Shown here: positions 8,840 to 18,900 of the stretch, in pieces
Layout of the letters: every line of letters starts with the position of its first letter
Numbering within the stretch: the first letter of the stretch is position 1
NCBI GenBank assembly: GCA_029202525.1
Contig: CP119325.1
Coordinates: 5,802,001-5,866,000, forward strand
Length of the DNA stretch: 64,000 nt
Source: Candidatus Pseudomonas phytovorans
GTDB taxonomy: Bacteria; Pseudomonadota; Gammaproteobacteria; Pseudomonadales; Pseudomonadaceae
Direction of reading: 5' to 3'
Position numbers and translations under genes: made by a program
Notes under the pieces: model-generated
Database searches by the model: none
Told to the model about the DNA's origin: nothing
The model's input: the letters and a program-made list of their open reading frames with translations, nothing else

Positions 8840-8904
8840 GCGGTGCGCGACATTTCCCTCTTCTCATGCGGTGTAAAAGACCACATGCAATTCAGGACCT
8901 TTGT

Positions 8905-9411
8905 CTAAGCCTGGCGTCGGTTGCGGTAGATGCCGAACGGCACCAGGATGGCGGTCAGCACGAATGCCACGAGCGCCCATTGCGCCAGCGACAAACCGAG
9001 GAGCGGCGGGTACGGCGTACTGCAGAAGCCATCGACCTGGAACGCCAGCGGCCAGAGCTTGGCCAGCGGCAGGTCGTCCACGATCGGCTGGAGGGTGTCG
9101 ATGCCACAGCTGACCATGGGGTTGGCGAGTATATACACATGGTTGCCAGCCGCAATGATTCCGCCAATTGCGCTAAGCACCACCATGGCCTCGAAGAAGG
9201 TCAGGCTACGGCGCCCGGGCATCGCTGCGGCGATGAAGGCAAATACGGCAATGAACAGCAGCGCGTAACGCTGCAGGATGCACAGCGGGCATGGTGCTTC
9301 GCCCAGTACCACTTGCATATAGAGGGCGCCGCCGATCAGCGAGAGGCAGATCAGGCCCAACAGCACCAGAAAGCGCCGTTCCCGATTCAGGCGCGAGGTT
9401 TGTTCGTTCAT
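8905..9411 (-). CDS. dsbB: Disulfide bond formation protein DsbB
   Basis: A 168-residue inner-membrane oxidoreductase that re-oxidises periplasmic DsbA and passes electrons to quinone. Four hydrophobic segments are visible. The first redox pair is CPLC (Cys41 and Cys44, the same positions as in E. coli DsbB), and the second is Cys in VSCGIDTLQ plus Cys in DGFCSTPYP. The Arg in ILQRYALL after the first pair is typical of quinone contact. It lies upstream of cyo in the same direction. Pseudomonads often carry two DsbB paralogues, so which one this is cannot be decided here. Confidence 0.92.
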   Translation of the reverse strand: MNEQTSRLNRERRFLVLLGLICLSLIGGALYMQVVLGEAPCPLCILQRYALLFIAVFAFIAAAMPGRRSLTFFEAMVVLSAIGGIIAAGNHVYILANPMVSCGIDTLQPIVDDLPLAKLWPLAFQVDGFCSTPYPPLLGLSLAQWALVAFVLTAILVPFGIYRNRRQA

Positions 9412-9567
9412 TGCCGGTTCCTTCGATGGAGAGTGGCAGCGTGGTCCGCCTGCCTGGGCGCAAGTCTACACGCTGGGCGTGTCGAGGAAGCGGCGTGATA
9501 GCACTGCGCAGGGCTATCCGGTGTGGCTGAGACCGGCCGCAAGAACGTCGGTTCAACGCAAGGTGGC

Positions 9568-9618
9568 AAAAAAAGGCTGCCCGGGTGCCGCGCAGGGGCA
9601 AGCCCCTCGACACCCGGG
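9568..9618 (-). terminator. Strong branched terminator between hmp and dsbB
   Basis: On the minus strand an 8-bp outer stem CCCGGGTG/CACCCGGG encloses an inner GGGGC/GCCCC hairpin, and a run of seven T (9574-9568) follows 5 nt later. It could end hmp read-through or, better placed, the candidate small RNA starting near 9681. Confidence 0.8.
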
Positions 9619-9681
9619 AGTGAAGGATACCGCGATTAAAGGAGGATTAAAGATGAAAGCGCAGCGCCCGGTTTCATCTTT
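9568..9681 (-). ncRNA. Candidate small RNA between hmp and dsbB
   Basis: The elements of a Hfq-type sRNA occur in order on the minus strand. A promoter-like TTACAT (9713-9708) lies 16 nt before TATATA (9691-9686). The transcript would begin near 9681 with a perfect 10-bp stem (AAAGATGAAA/TTTCATCTTT, 9681-9672 with 9658-9649) around a 13-nt GC loop. An unpaired stretch with CCTCCTTT (complementary to Shine-Dalgarno sequences) follows, then the U7 terminator at 9618-9568. Length about 114 nt. No family is recognised. In the rest of the 420-bp gap 9412-9831 I see only a REP pair. Confidence 0.5.
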
Positions 9682-9720
9682 CCTTTATATATAAGCAGGA
9701 AGTAATCATGTAAGCCTGTG

Positions 9721-9817
9721 CCGGCCTCTTCGCGGGCTCGCCCGCTCCCACAGGACTTGCGCTGCCTGTGAGGGTGACGCTATCCCTGTGGGAGCGGGCG
9801 AGCCCGCGAAGAGGCCA
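9721..9817. repeat. REP pair (BIME-like)
   Basis: A forward unit at 9721-9754 and an inverted unit at 9785-9817, about 30 nt apart, lie 15 nt downstream of the hmp stop. Both carry the full CGCGGGCTCGCCCGCTCCCACAG-type core. Confidence 0.9.
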
Positions 9818-9831
9818 GTACAGACGCTACA

Positions 9832-11010
9832 TCACTCCAAAGCAGCCGCTGGCCCGAAGAACTCGTAGCGGCTCTGCTGCTCTGGCACACCCAGGCTTTT
9901 CAACTGGCGCTTCACCGCCACCATGAAAGCCTTGGGCCCCAGGAAGTAGGCATCCACATCACGCCCCTGCGGCAGCCACTCGCCCAGCAGGTCCTCACTC
10001 AGCAGGCCGACGGCATCAGCCTCGGCGCCACCCTGCGCCTCGGCATAGCAGTAGAAACGCTTGAGCTGCGGATGACGCGCCGCCAGGCCATCGACCCAGT
10101 CACGGAAGGCATGGACCGCACCGTTACGCGCACAGTGAATGAAATGCACCTCACGCCGGGTTTGCAGCGCCGCCTGCAACATCGCCAGTGTCGGCGTAAT
10201 ACCCACGCCCCCACTGATCAGTACCAGCGGCTTGTCGCTTGCAGCCAAGGTGAAATCACCCGCAGGCGGGAACAGTTGCAGGGTTTCGCCCACCACCAGC
10301 TCATCGTGCAGGTAACTGGAAACCTTGCCGCCCGCCTCGCGCTTGACGCTGATGCGGTACTCTTTGCCATCGCACAGTGCCGAAAGGGAGTAATTGCGGC
10401 GCTGTTCGGCACCGTCGATCTCCAGCTTCAGGCCGATGTACTGGCCTGGCTCGGCCTTGAGCACCGGCTTGCCATCTACCGGCGCAAAGTAGAACGAGAC
10501 GATCTCGCTGCTTTCCTGCTCGCGACGTACCAGGCGGAATTCGCGTGTACCGCGCCAGCCACCCTCAGCCTCTTCCTTCTCTCTATAGAGGTTTTCTTCT
10601 GCACCAATCAGGATGTCGGCCAGCTGGCCATAGGCCGCGGCCCAGGCGTCGATCACCTCAGGGGTGGCGATTTCCTTGCCCAGCACTTCCTCGATGGCGC
10701 GCAGCAGGCAGCTGCCGACGATCGGGTAATGCTCCGGCAGAATCTGCAGGGCAACGTGCTTGTTGATGATTTGCCCGACCAGGCCGCCCAACTGCTCCAG
10801 CTGATCGATGTGGCGGGCATACATCAGCACGCCGTTGGCCAAGGCACGGGGCTGGTCGCCACTGGCCTGGTGGGCCTGGTTGAACAGCGGGCGTACCTCG
10901 GGGTACTCGCTGAGCATCATCTTGTAGAAGTGGGTGGTCAGCGCTTCGCCGCCGCTTTCCAGCAGGGGTACAGTGGCCTTGATGATTACACGTTGTTCGG
11001 CATTGAGCAT
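9832..11010 (-). CDS. hmp: Flavohemoprotein Hmp (nitric oxide dioxygenase)
   Basis: A 392-residue cytoplasmic NO dioxygenase that converts NO, O2 and NAD(P)H to nitrate. The N-terminal globin domain (1-140) has heme-pocket residues Tyr29, Gln53 and proximal His85 at family-standard positions. FAD domain: RNYSLSA and KVSSYLHD. NAD domain: ISGGVGITPTLAML and the C-terminal YEFFGPA. The ATG at 11010 (MLNAEQRVIIKATVPLLESG) is chosen over an in-frame start 21 codons upstream because it gives the family length and has a CAGGAG ribosome-binding site. It is divergent from norR, with NorR-type operators and a sigma54-like promoter between them. Confidence 0.95.
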   Translation of the reverse strand: MLNAEQRVIIKATVPLLESGGEALTTHFYKMMLSEYPEVRPLFNQAHQASGDQPRALANGVLMYARHIDQLEQLGGLVGQIINKHVALQILPEHYPIVGSCLLRAIEEVLGKEIATPEVIDAWAAAYGQLADILIGAEENLYREKEEAEGGWRGTREFRLVRREQESSEIVSFYFAPVDGKPVLKAEPGQYIGLKLEIDGAEQRRNYSLSALCDGKEYRISVKREAGGKVSSYLHDELVVGETLQLFPPAGDFTLAASDKPLVLISGGVGITPTLAMLQAALQTRREVHFIHCARNGAVHAFRDWVDGLAARHPQLKRFYCYAEAQGGAEADAVGLLSEDLLGEWLPQGRDVDAYFLGPKAFMVAVKRQLKSLGVPEQQSRYEFFGPAAALE

Positions 11011-11056
11011 TGCGACAACTCCTGAGCCTGTGGCTTCAAATGACTGCCCTGGGTAT

Positions 11057-11073
11057 TTCACCAATCGTGCCAA
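11057..11073 (-). promoter_or_regulatory. Sigma54-like promoter of hmp
   Basis: On the minus strand TTGGCAC (11073-11067), a perfect -24 element, is followed after 5 nt by GTGAA where the consensus -12 is TTGCA. The spacing is right but the -12 GC is GA, so the match is imperfect. It predicts a leader of about 35 nt. An enhancer-binding protein of the NorR type, encoded next door, requires such a promoter. Confidence 0.5.
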
Positions 11074-11113
11074 CTTTTATCGCCAGTAAAATCAGGGGGT
11101 TGAAGCCGATCAT

Positions 11114-11169
11114 GTCAAAAAGACACACCTCAGCGTATAGTCATATTGACCTACAGGAGTCAATATGAC
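11114..11169. promoter_or_regulatory. Three NorR-type operators (GT-N7-AC)
   Basis: Three 11-bp sites fit GT-N7-AC: GTCAAAAAGAC (11114-11124), GTCATATTGAC (11140-11150) and GTCAATATGAC (11159-11169). The last two are perfect GTCA-N3-TGAC palindromes. The third overlaps the norR start codon, which suggests autoregulation. E. coli NorR also uses three such sites upstream of norVW. The sites lie about 40-100 bp upstream of the sigma54-like hmp promoter. Confidence 0.75.
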
Positions 11170-12721
11170 CGCAAAGCCGCTGCTTACTGCCCTTCTGCCC
11201 CTGGTCAGTGACCTGTCACGAGATTTGCCCGACCAGGAGCGCTACCGCCGCCTGCTGCAGGCCATGCGCGGCCTGTTGCCATGCGATGCCGCCGCGCTGC
11301 TGCGTCTGGATGGTGAATGGCTGGTGCCGCTGGCCGTGGATGGCCTGAGCCCCGACACCCTTGGCCGGCGCTTTCGAGTCAGTGAACACCCGCGCTTCCA
11401 GGTCCTGCTCAGCCGACCGGAACCCACCCGTTTCGCCAGCGACTCCGAACTGCCCGACCCCTACGATGGCCTGGTCAACGCGCCGGATGCCGACCTTGAA
11501 GTGCACGACTGCATGGGTTGCCCATTGATGGTCGATGAGCGCCCTTGGGGGTTGGTCACCCTCGACGCCCTCACCCCAGGGCAGTTCCAGAGCCTGGAAC
11601 TGGATGCGCTACAGGCCTTCGCCAGCCTGGCCGCCGCCACCGTTACCGTGGCCGAGCGGATCGAGCACCTGGCCCTGCGCGCTGAAGACGAACACCACCG
11701 CGCCGAGATCTACCGCCAGGCCAGCGGCCAGGATAAAGAGCTGATTGGCCAAAGCCCCGCGCACAAGCGCCTGGTGGAAGAAATCCGCCTGGTCGGCGGC
11801 AGCGACCTGACCGTACTGATCACGGGCGAAACGGGGGTCGGCAAGGAACTGGTGGCCCAAGCCCTGCACCAAGCCAGCAGCCGCGCCGATAAACCGCTGG
11901 TCAGCCTCAACTGCGCCGCCCTGCCCGACACTCTGGTGGAAAGCGAACTGTTCGGCCATGTACGCGGTGCGTTTACCGGCGCGCACGGCGAGCGCCGGGG
12001 CAAGTTCGAACTGGCCAACGGCGGCACGCTGTTCCTCGACGAAGTGGGCGAACTGCCGCTGACCGTGCAGGCCAAGCTGCTGCGTGTGCTGCAAAGTGGC
12101 CAACTGCAACGGCTTGGCTCGGACCGCGAGCACCGCGTGGACGTGCGCCTGATCGCCGCCACCAACCGTGACCTGGCAGCAGAAGTGCGCAATGGCAACT
12201 TCCGCGCCGACTTCTATCATCGCCTGAGCGTGTACCCGTTGCACGTGCCGCCTTTGCGCGAACGTGGTCGAGATGTGCTGCTATTGGCTGGCTACTTCCT
12301 CGAACAGAACCGTTCCCGCCTGGGCCTGAACAGCCTGCGCATGAGCCACGAAGCCCAGGCTGCGCTACTGGCTTACGACTGGCCAGGCAATGTGCGCGAA
12401 CTGGAACACCTGATCGGCCGCTCGGCGCTCAAGGCACTCGGCCAACACCCGGATCGGCCACGCATCCTCACGCTCGGAGCCATCGACCTGGACCTGCGCA
12501 CTACCTCCCCGGCACCGGTCCCCCTGCCCTCCCCGGCAGCCCCGCTCCTGATAGCAGCATTGCCTGAAGGCGGCCTGCGCGAGGCGGTCGAAATCTACCA
12601 GCGCCAAGTGATCGAAGCCTGCCTGAAACGGCACCAGGACAACTGGGCGGCAGCGGCGCGAGAGCTGGGCCTGGACCGCGCAAATCTGAGCCGATTGGCC
12701 CGCCGGCTGGGGCTTCGCTGA
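11165..12721 (+). CDS. norR: NorR, NO-responsive sigma54-dependent activator
   Basis: A 518-residue bacterial enhancer-binding protein. The N-terminal GAF domain (about 1-170) should hold a non-heme iron that senses NO. Residues known to matter in E. coli are recognisable: Arg in HPRF, Tyr-Asp in DPYDGL, Cys in HDCMGC, Asp in LVTLDAL. The central AAA+ domain (about 190-425) has Walker A GETGVGKE, the sigma54-contacting GAFTGA loop, Walker B GTLFLDEVGEL and the Arg-finger region. The C-terminal Fis-type helix-turn-helix is NWAAAARELGLDRANLSRLARRLGL. It is divergent from hmp, the likely target. Confidence 0.93.
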   Translation: MTAKPLLTALLPLVSDLSRDLPDQERYRRLLQAMRGLLPCDAAALLRLDGEWLVPLAVDGLSPDTLGRRFRVSEHPRFQVLLSRPEPTRFASDSELPDPYDGLVNAPDADLEVHDCMGCPLMVDERPWGLVTLDALTPGQFQSLELDALQAFASLAAATVTVAERIEHLALRAEDEHHRAEIYRQASGQDKELIGQSPAHKRLVEEIRLVGGSDLTVLITGETGVGKELVAQALHQASSRADKPLVSLNCAALPDTLVESELFGHVRGAFTGAHGERRGKFELANGGTLFLDEVGELPLTVQAKLLRVLQSGQLQRLGSDREHRVDVRLIAATNRDLAAEVRNGNFRADFYHRLSVYPLHVPPLRERGRDVLLLAGYFLEQNRSRLGLNSLRMSHEAQAALLAYDWPGNVRELEHLIGRSALKALGQHPDRPRILTLGAIDLDLRTTSPAPVPLPSPAAPLLIAALPEGGLREAVEIYQRQVIEACLKRHQDNWAAAARELGLDRANLSRLARRLGLR

Positions 12722-12777
12722 GGTTCACCTACAAAAGGATTAACCCAGAAAGCCTCTGGTTGCTTCTCCCATGGCTG

Positions 12778-12784
12778 CTATATC
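12778..12784 (+). promoter_or_regulatory. Candidate RpoS-type -10 element of lapF
   Basis: CTATATC resembles the sigmaS extended -10 (CTATACT). It lies about 130 nt upstream of lapF in the 189-bp norR-lapF gap and has no clear -35. In P. putida lapF is known to depend on RpoS. The assignment is by sequence resemblance only. Confidence 0.3.
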
Positions 12785-12878
12785 TCCCTAACCACCCATT
12801 TCTCGACTGCCTGGTCGAGGCTGTGCGTAAAACCCCTGAAAGGGCTCTGTTACGACAGTTGTGGCTCGAAGATTCGGG

Positions 12879-12891
12879 CCGGGGGATCCGG
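12879..12891 (+). promoter_or_regulatory. Hairpin with GGA loop in the lapF leader (possible RsmA site)
   Basis: CCGG-GGGAT-CCGG forms a small hairpin presenting GGA in its loop, 20 nt before the lapF ATG. A second GGA follows in the ribosome-binding site (CAGGGAG). Paired GGA motifs of this kind are typical targets of RsmA/CsrA proteins. No binding is shown by sequence alone. Confidence 0.3.
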
Positions 12892-12910
12892 TTACCAGCA
12901 GGGAGCATCC

Positions 12911-15900
12911 ATGGACAACATCGTCATCGCCGACAAGCAATCCGAAGTCGCCTCTCAGACCGCCTGGGGCAATATCAACCTCAAAGGGCCAGGCGTCGTG
13001 CAGATGCCGGTAGCCCCCGACCAGGTGGCCACGGTTACCCAACGCGGGCAGGACCTGATCGTCACCCTGAAGTCGGGTGAAAAAGTCACCATCGGCAACT
13101 TCTTCGCCGTGGACCAGGCTGGGGTTGGCAGCGACATCGTCTTCGTCGGCGAAGACGGCACCCTCTGGCACGCCCAATACGATGCAACGGCCTTCACCGG
13201 CTTCACCTTCGAAGATGTGACCTCGCTGGACGAACTGGTCGCGGGTATCGGAACCGCCGGTAGCGCCATGCCAACCTGGGCGATTGCCGGGCTCAGCCTG
13301 CTGGGTGTCGGCGGTGCGGCAGCAGCGGCTGACAACGGCGGTGGCGGCAGCAGTGGCGGTTCCGACCCGGACACCACCGCACCGGCAACGCCCATCGACC
13401 TGCTGGTATCGCCGGACGGCCTGCGCCTGACCGGCCGTGGCGAAGCGGGCACCACGGTGAACATCCGTGACGCCGCCGGCAACATCATCGGCAGCGGCAC
13501 CGTGGCCGCCGATGGCAGCTTCAACGTGGCGCTGAACCCGCCGCAGGTCAACAGCGAGAATCTGCAAGTCACCCTGACCGATGGCGCCGGCAACGTCTCG
13601 GCGCCCGGCACCGTCACCGCCCCGGACGTAACTGCACCACTGGCTCCGACCGAACTGGCCATCGATGCCCAGGGCACCACCCTTACCGGTCGCGCCGAAG
13701 CTGGCTCGACCGTTACCGTGCGCGGCGCCGACGGCGTAGTACTAGGCACTGCGGTAGCCGGCGCAGACGGTCTGTTCAGCATCACCCTGCAACCGCCCCA
13801 AACCGATGGCCAGGCCCTGGAAATCAGCGCCACCGACGCGGCCGGCAACACATCGCCGGCGGCCGGCATCAACGCACCAGACGTCGACACCCCTGACACC
13901 ACCGCCCCCGACCAGCCGACCGACCTGGCCCTGGCCAACGGAATAACCCTCACCGGTCGCGGCGAGCCGGGTGCCACCGTGCAGGTGCGCGATGCAGCGG
14001 GCAACATCATTGGCACCGGCACCGTTGGCGCCGATGGCCTGTTCAGCCTCGCCCTGTCGCCAGCCCAGGCCAACGGCGAAGCGCTGGATATCCGCCAGGT
14101 GGATGCCGCTGGCAACAGCTCGATCCCACTGGAATTCACCGCCCCGGACATCACCGCCCCTGCCGCGCCGACCGAACTGGCCGTCAGCGCTGACGGCACC
14201 GTGCTCACCGGCCGCGCCGAACCGGGCAGCACCGTGCGCATTGTCGGCGCCGATGGCACCGAACTGGGCTCTGCCGTAGTCGGTGCCACCGGTGTGTTCA
14301 GCATCACCCTCAGCCCGCCACAAGTCGACGGCGAAGTGCTGCAGGCTACCGCGTCCGATGCCGCTGGCAACACGTCCGTGGCCAGCTCGGTCACTGCTCC
14401 GGATATCGACGGCGGCGACACCACACCACCAGATGCACCAATCGACCTGGTGATCGGCCTGGCCGGCAGCCAGCTCAGTGGCCGTGGCGAAGCCGGCACC
14501 ACCGTGCAGGTGCGTGACGCCGCCGGCAACATCATCGCCACCGGCACCGTCGGCGCAGATGGCCTGTTCACCATTGCCCTGGCCCCTGCCGTGAATGACG
14601 GCAGTACCCTGCAAGTGACCCTGACCGACGCCGCCGGCAACGTCTCGCAGCCAGGTTCGGTCACTTCGGCCGACCTGCTGCCGCCAGCACAACCGACCGA
14701 CCTGGCCTTGGCCGATGGCGTGACCTTCACCGGTCGCGGCGAACCGGGCGCGACCGTGCAAGTACGTGATGCAGCCGGTACTGTAGTTGGCACAGGTGTA
14801 GTCGGTGCCGACGGGCTGTTCAGCATTACCCTTGCGCCCGCTCAGGCGAATGGCGAAGCCTTGGATGTGCGCCTGGTGGACGCAGCCGGCAACACCTCCG
14901 CACCGCTGCAATTCGATGCCCCGGATATCACACCACCTGCTGCTGTGAGCAATATCGTCGTAGGTGCCGGCGGGCTGGTCCTGAGCGGGCGTGGCGAACC
15001 GGGTGCCACTGTCGAGGTGCGTGATGCCAACGGCACTGTGATCGGCACCGCTGTGGTCGGCGTCAACGGCACCTTCCTCATCGACCTCAGTCCAGCGGCG
15101 CAGCCAGGTGAACACCTGAGCTTGGTGCAGACCGACCCAAGCGGCAACGCCTCCGTTGCCCTTGAATACGACGTACCGCTGACCACTGCACCGGTCAGCC
15201 CGAGCAACCTGGCCATCGATGCCGATGGCACCACGCTGACCGGCTCCGCCCCTGCCGGTACTCGCGTGGAGGTGCATGACGCCAACGGCACGCTGATCGG
15301 CAGCGCCATCGCCAGTGCCGATGGCACGTTCACCATCGAACTGAGCCCCGCCCAGGCCAACGGCGAACTGCTGGATGTCGTCGCCATCGATGACGGTGGC
15401 GTGTCCTCACTGCCTGCGCAGATCACCGCGCCAGACATCACCGCCCCTGCGGCACCGACCGAGCTGACTATAAGCGCTAACGGCACGGTGCTCACCGGCC
15501 GTGCCGAACCCGGCAGCACCGTGCGTATCGTTGCCGCCGATGGCACCGAACTGGGCACTGCCGTGGTCGGCCCGACCGGCGTATTCAGCATCGACCTTGC
15601 GCCGCCACAGGTCGATGGTGAAGTGCTGCAAGCCACTGCCACCGATGCCGCTGGCAACACCTCCACTGCCAGCTCGGTCACCGCACCGGACATCGACGGC
15701 GGCGATACCACGCCGCCTGAAGCGCCGACCAATCTGGTGATCGGCTTGGCCGGCAGCCAACTGAGCGGGCGCGGCGAAGCCGGGACTACCGTACAGGTGC
15801 GTGACGCAGCAGGTAACCTGCTGGCGACCGGTACCGTCGGTGCGGACGGCAACTTCGTTATTGCGTTGAGCCCCGCCGTGATCGATGGCAGCACTCTGCA

Positions 15901-18900
15901 AGTCACCCTGACCGATGCTGCAGGCAACGTTTCCCCACCGGGCTCGGTCACCTCGGCCGACCTGCTGTCGCCTGCTCAACCGACCGAACTGGCCTTGGCC
16001 GACGGTGTGACCTTCACAGGTCGCGGCGAGCCAGGTACCGCTGTGCAAGTACGCAATGCCGCTGGCACCCTGATCGGCACTGGCATCGTCGGTGCCGATG
16101 GCCTGTTCAGCATTACCCTTGCGCCCGCACAGGCCAACGGCGAAGCGCTGGATGTGCGCCTGGTTGACGCTGCTGGCAACACCTCTGCACCGCTGCAATT
16201 CGATGCCCCGGATATCACACCACCTGCTGCTGTGAGCAATATCGTCGTAGGTGCCGGAGGCCTGGTCCTGAGCGGGCGCGGTGAACCGGGTGCCACCGTT
16301 GAAGTGCGTGATGCCAACGGCACCGTGATCGGCACCGCTGTGGTCGGCGTCAACGGCACCTTCCTGATCGATCTCAGTCCAGCTGCACAGCCGGGTGAGC
16401 ACCTGAGCCTGGTACAGACCGACCCAAGCGGCAACGCCTCCGTTGCATTGGAATACGACGTTCCGCTGACCACTACCCCGGTCAGCCCAAGCAACCTGGC
16501 CATCGATGCCGATGGCACCACGCTGACCGGCTCCGCCCCTGCCGGTACTCGCGTGGAGGTGCATGACGCCAACGGCACGCTGATCGGCAGCGCCATCGCC
16601 AGTGCCGATGGCACGTTCACCATCGAACTGAGCCCCGCCCAGGCCAACGGCGAACTGCTGGATGTCGTCGCCATCGATGACGGTGGCGTGTCCTCACTGC
16701 CTGCGCAGATCACCGCGCCAGACATCACCGCCCCTGCGGCACCGACCGAGCTGACTATAAGCGCTAACGGCACGGTGCTCACCGGCCGTGCCGAACCCGG
16801 CAGCACCGTGCGTATCGTTGCCGCCGATGGCACCGAACTGGGCACTGCCGTGGTCGGCCCGACCGGCGTATTCAGCATCGACCTTGCGCCGCCACAGGTC
16901 GATGGTGAAGTGCTGCAAGCCACTGCCACCGATGCCGCTGGCAACACCTCCACTGCCAGCTCGGTCACCGCACCGGACATCGACGGCGGCGATACCACGC
17001 CGCCTGAAGCGCCGACCAACCTGGTGATCGGCCTGGCCGGCAGCCAACTGAGCGGGCGCGGCGAAGCCGGGACTACCGTACAGGTGCGTGACGCAGCAGG
17101 TAACCTGCTGGCGACCGGTACCGTCGGTCCGGATGGCAACTTCGTTATTGCGCTGAGCCCTGCCGTGATCGATGGCAGCACTCTGCAAGTCACCCTGACC
17201 GATGCTGCAGGCAACGTTTCCCCACCGGGCTCGGTCACCTCGGCCGACCTGCTGTCGCCTGCTCAACCGACCGAACTGGCCTTGGCCGACGGTGTGACCT
17301 TCACAGGTCGCGGCGAGCCAGGTACCGCTGTGCAAGTACGCAATGCCGCTGGCACCCTGATCGGCACTGGCATCGTCGGTGCCGATGGCCTGTTCAGCAT
17401 TACCCTTGCGCCCGCACAGGCCAACGGCGAAGCGCTGGATGTGCGCCTGGTTGACGCTGCTGGCAACACCTCTGCACCGCTGCAATTCGATGCCCCGGAT
17501 ATCACACCACCTGCTGCTGTGAGCAATATCGTCGTAGGTGCCGGAGGCCTGGTCCTGAGCGGGCGCGGTGAACCGGGTGCCACCGTTGAAGTGCGTGATG
17601 CCAACGGCACCGTGATCGGCACCGCTGTGGTCGGCGTCAACGGCACCTTCCTGATCGATCTCAGTCCAGCTGCACAGCCGGGTGAGCACCTGAGCCTGGT
17701 ACAGACCGACCCAAGCGGCAACGCCTCCGTTGCATTGGAATACGACGTTCCGCTGACCACTGCCCCGGTCAGCCCGAGCAACCTGGCCATCGATGCCGAT
17801 GGCACCACCCTCACCGGTAGCGCACCAGCCGGCACCCGCGTGGAAGTTCACGATGCCAACGGCGCCCTGATCGGCAGTGCCATCGCCAATGCTGATGGCA
17901 CCTTCACCATCGAACTGAACCCCGCCCAGGCCAACGGCGAACTGCTGGATGTCGTCGCCATCGATGACGGTGGCGTGTCCTCACTGCCTGCGCAGATCAC
18001 CGCGCCAGACATCACCGCCCCTGCCGCCCCGACCGACCTGGCCGTCAGCCCGGACGGTAGCGTCGTCACTGGCCGCGCCGAACCGGGTAGCACCGTGCGT
18101 ATCGTTGCCGCCGACGGCACCGAACTGGGCACTGCCGTGGTGGGTGCCACCGGCGTGTTCAGCATCAACCTCACACCGCCACAAGTCGACGGTGAAACGC
18201 TGCAAGCCACGGCAACTGATGCCGCCGGCAACACATCACCCACCAGCGCGGTTACCGCACCGGACATCGACGGTGTCGATACCACGCCACCGGCAGCCCC
18301 GACTGACCTGGCAATCGGCCTGGCCGGTAGCCAACTGAGCGGGCGCGGCGAGCCTGGCACCACCGTGCAGGTACGCGATGCGGCCGGCACTGTGCTGGCC
18401 ACCGGCACCGTCGGCGCCGATGGCAGCTTCGCGGTTACCCTGGTCCCTGCCGTTACCGACGGCAGTTCCCTGCTGGTGACACTGACCGATGCCGCCGGCA
18501 ACGTTTCGCCACCCGGCTCGGTCACCTCGCCGGACCTGCAGGCCCCTGCCCAGCCCACCGAGTTGGCCTTGGCTGAGGGGGTGACCTTCAGCGGTCGCGG
18601 CGAGCCCGGTGCTACCGTGCAAGTACGTGACGCCGCCGGCACCCTCATCGGCACCGGCACCGTCGGTGCCGATGGCCTGTTCAGCATTACCCTTGCGCCC
18701 GCCCAGGCCAATGGCGAAGCCCTGGACGTGCGCCTGGTGGACGCGGCCGGCAATACTTCTGCGCCGCTGCAATTCGATGCACCCGACATTACCCCGCCTG
18801 CGGCGGTCAGCAACATCGTGGTCGGCAACGGCGGCCTGGCCCTGAGTGGTCGCGGCGAAGCAGGCGCCACCGTTGAAGTCCGCGATGCCAACGGTGCCGT

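Noticed and set aside
9653..9694. 13-codon plus-strand peptide with a good AAGGAGG 7 nt before its ATG, between dsbB and hmp
   Set aside because: It lies in the 10-bp hairpin of the candidate minus-strand sRNA. The AAGGAGG is just the complement of the CCTCCTT seed, and no plus-strand gene follows, so a leader peptide has no target.
12738..12760. Possible norR terminator (AACCCAGA...TCTGGTT)
   Set aside because: The stem needs a bulge and is not followed by a T-run, so it cannot be supported as a terminator.
12760..13080. 106-codon plus-strand frame overlapping the lapF start
   Set aside because: It overlaps the lapF leader and first 170 nt in another frame and has no domain or ribosome-binding site.
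13856..13867. PAAG tetrapeptide in LapF as a LapG protease site
   Set aside because: It sits inside the repeat region, where xAAG(N) strings recur in almost every domain, and far from the usual linker position. It is kept only as a comment in the LapF finding.
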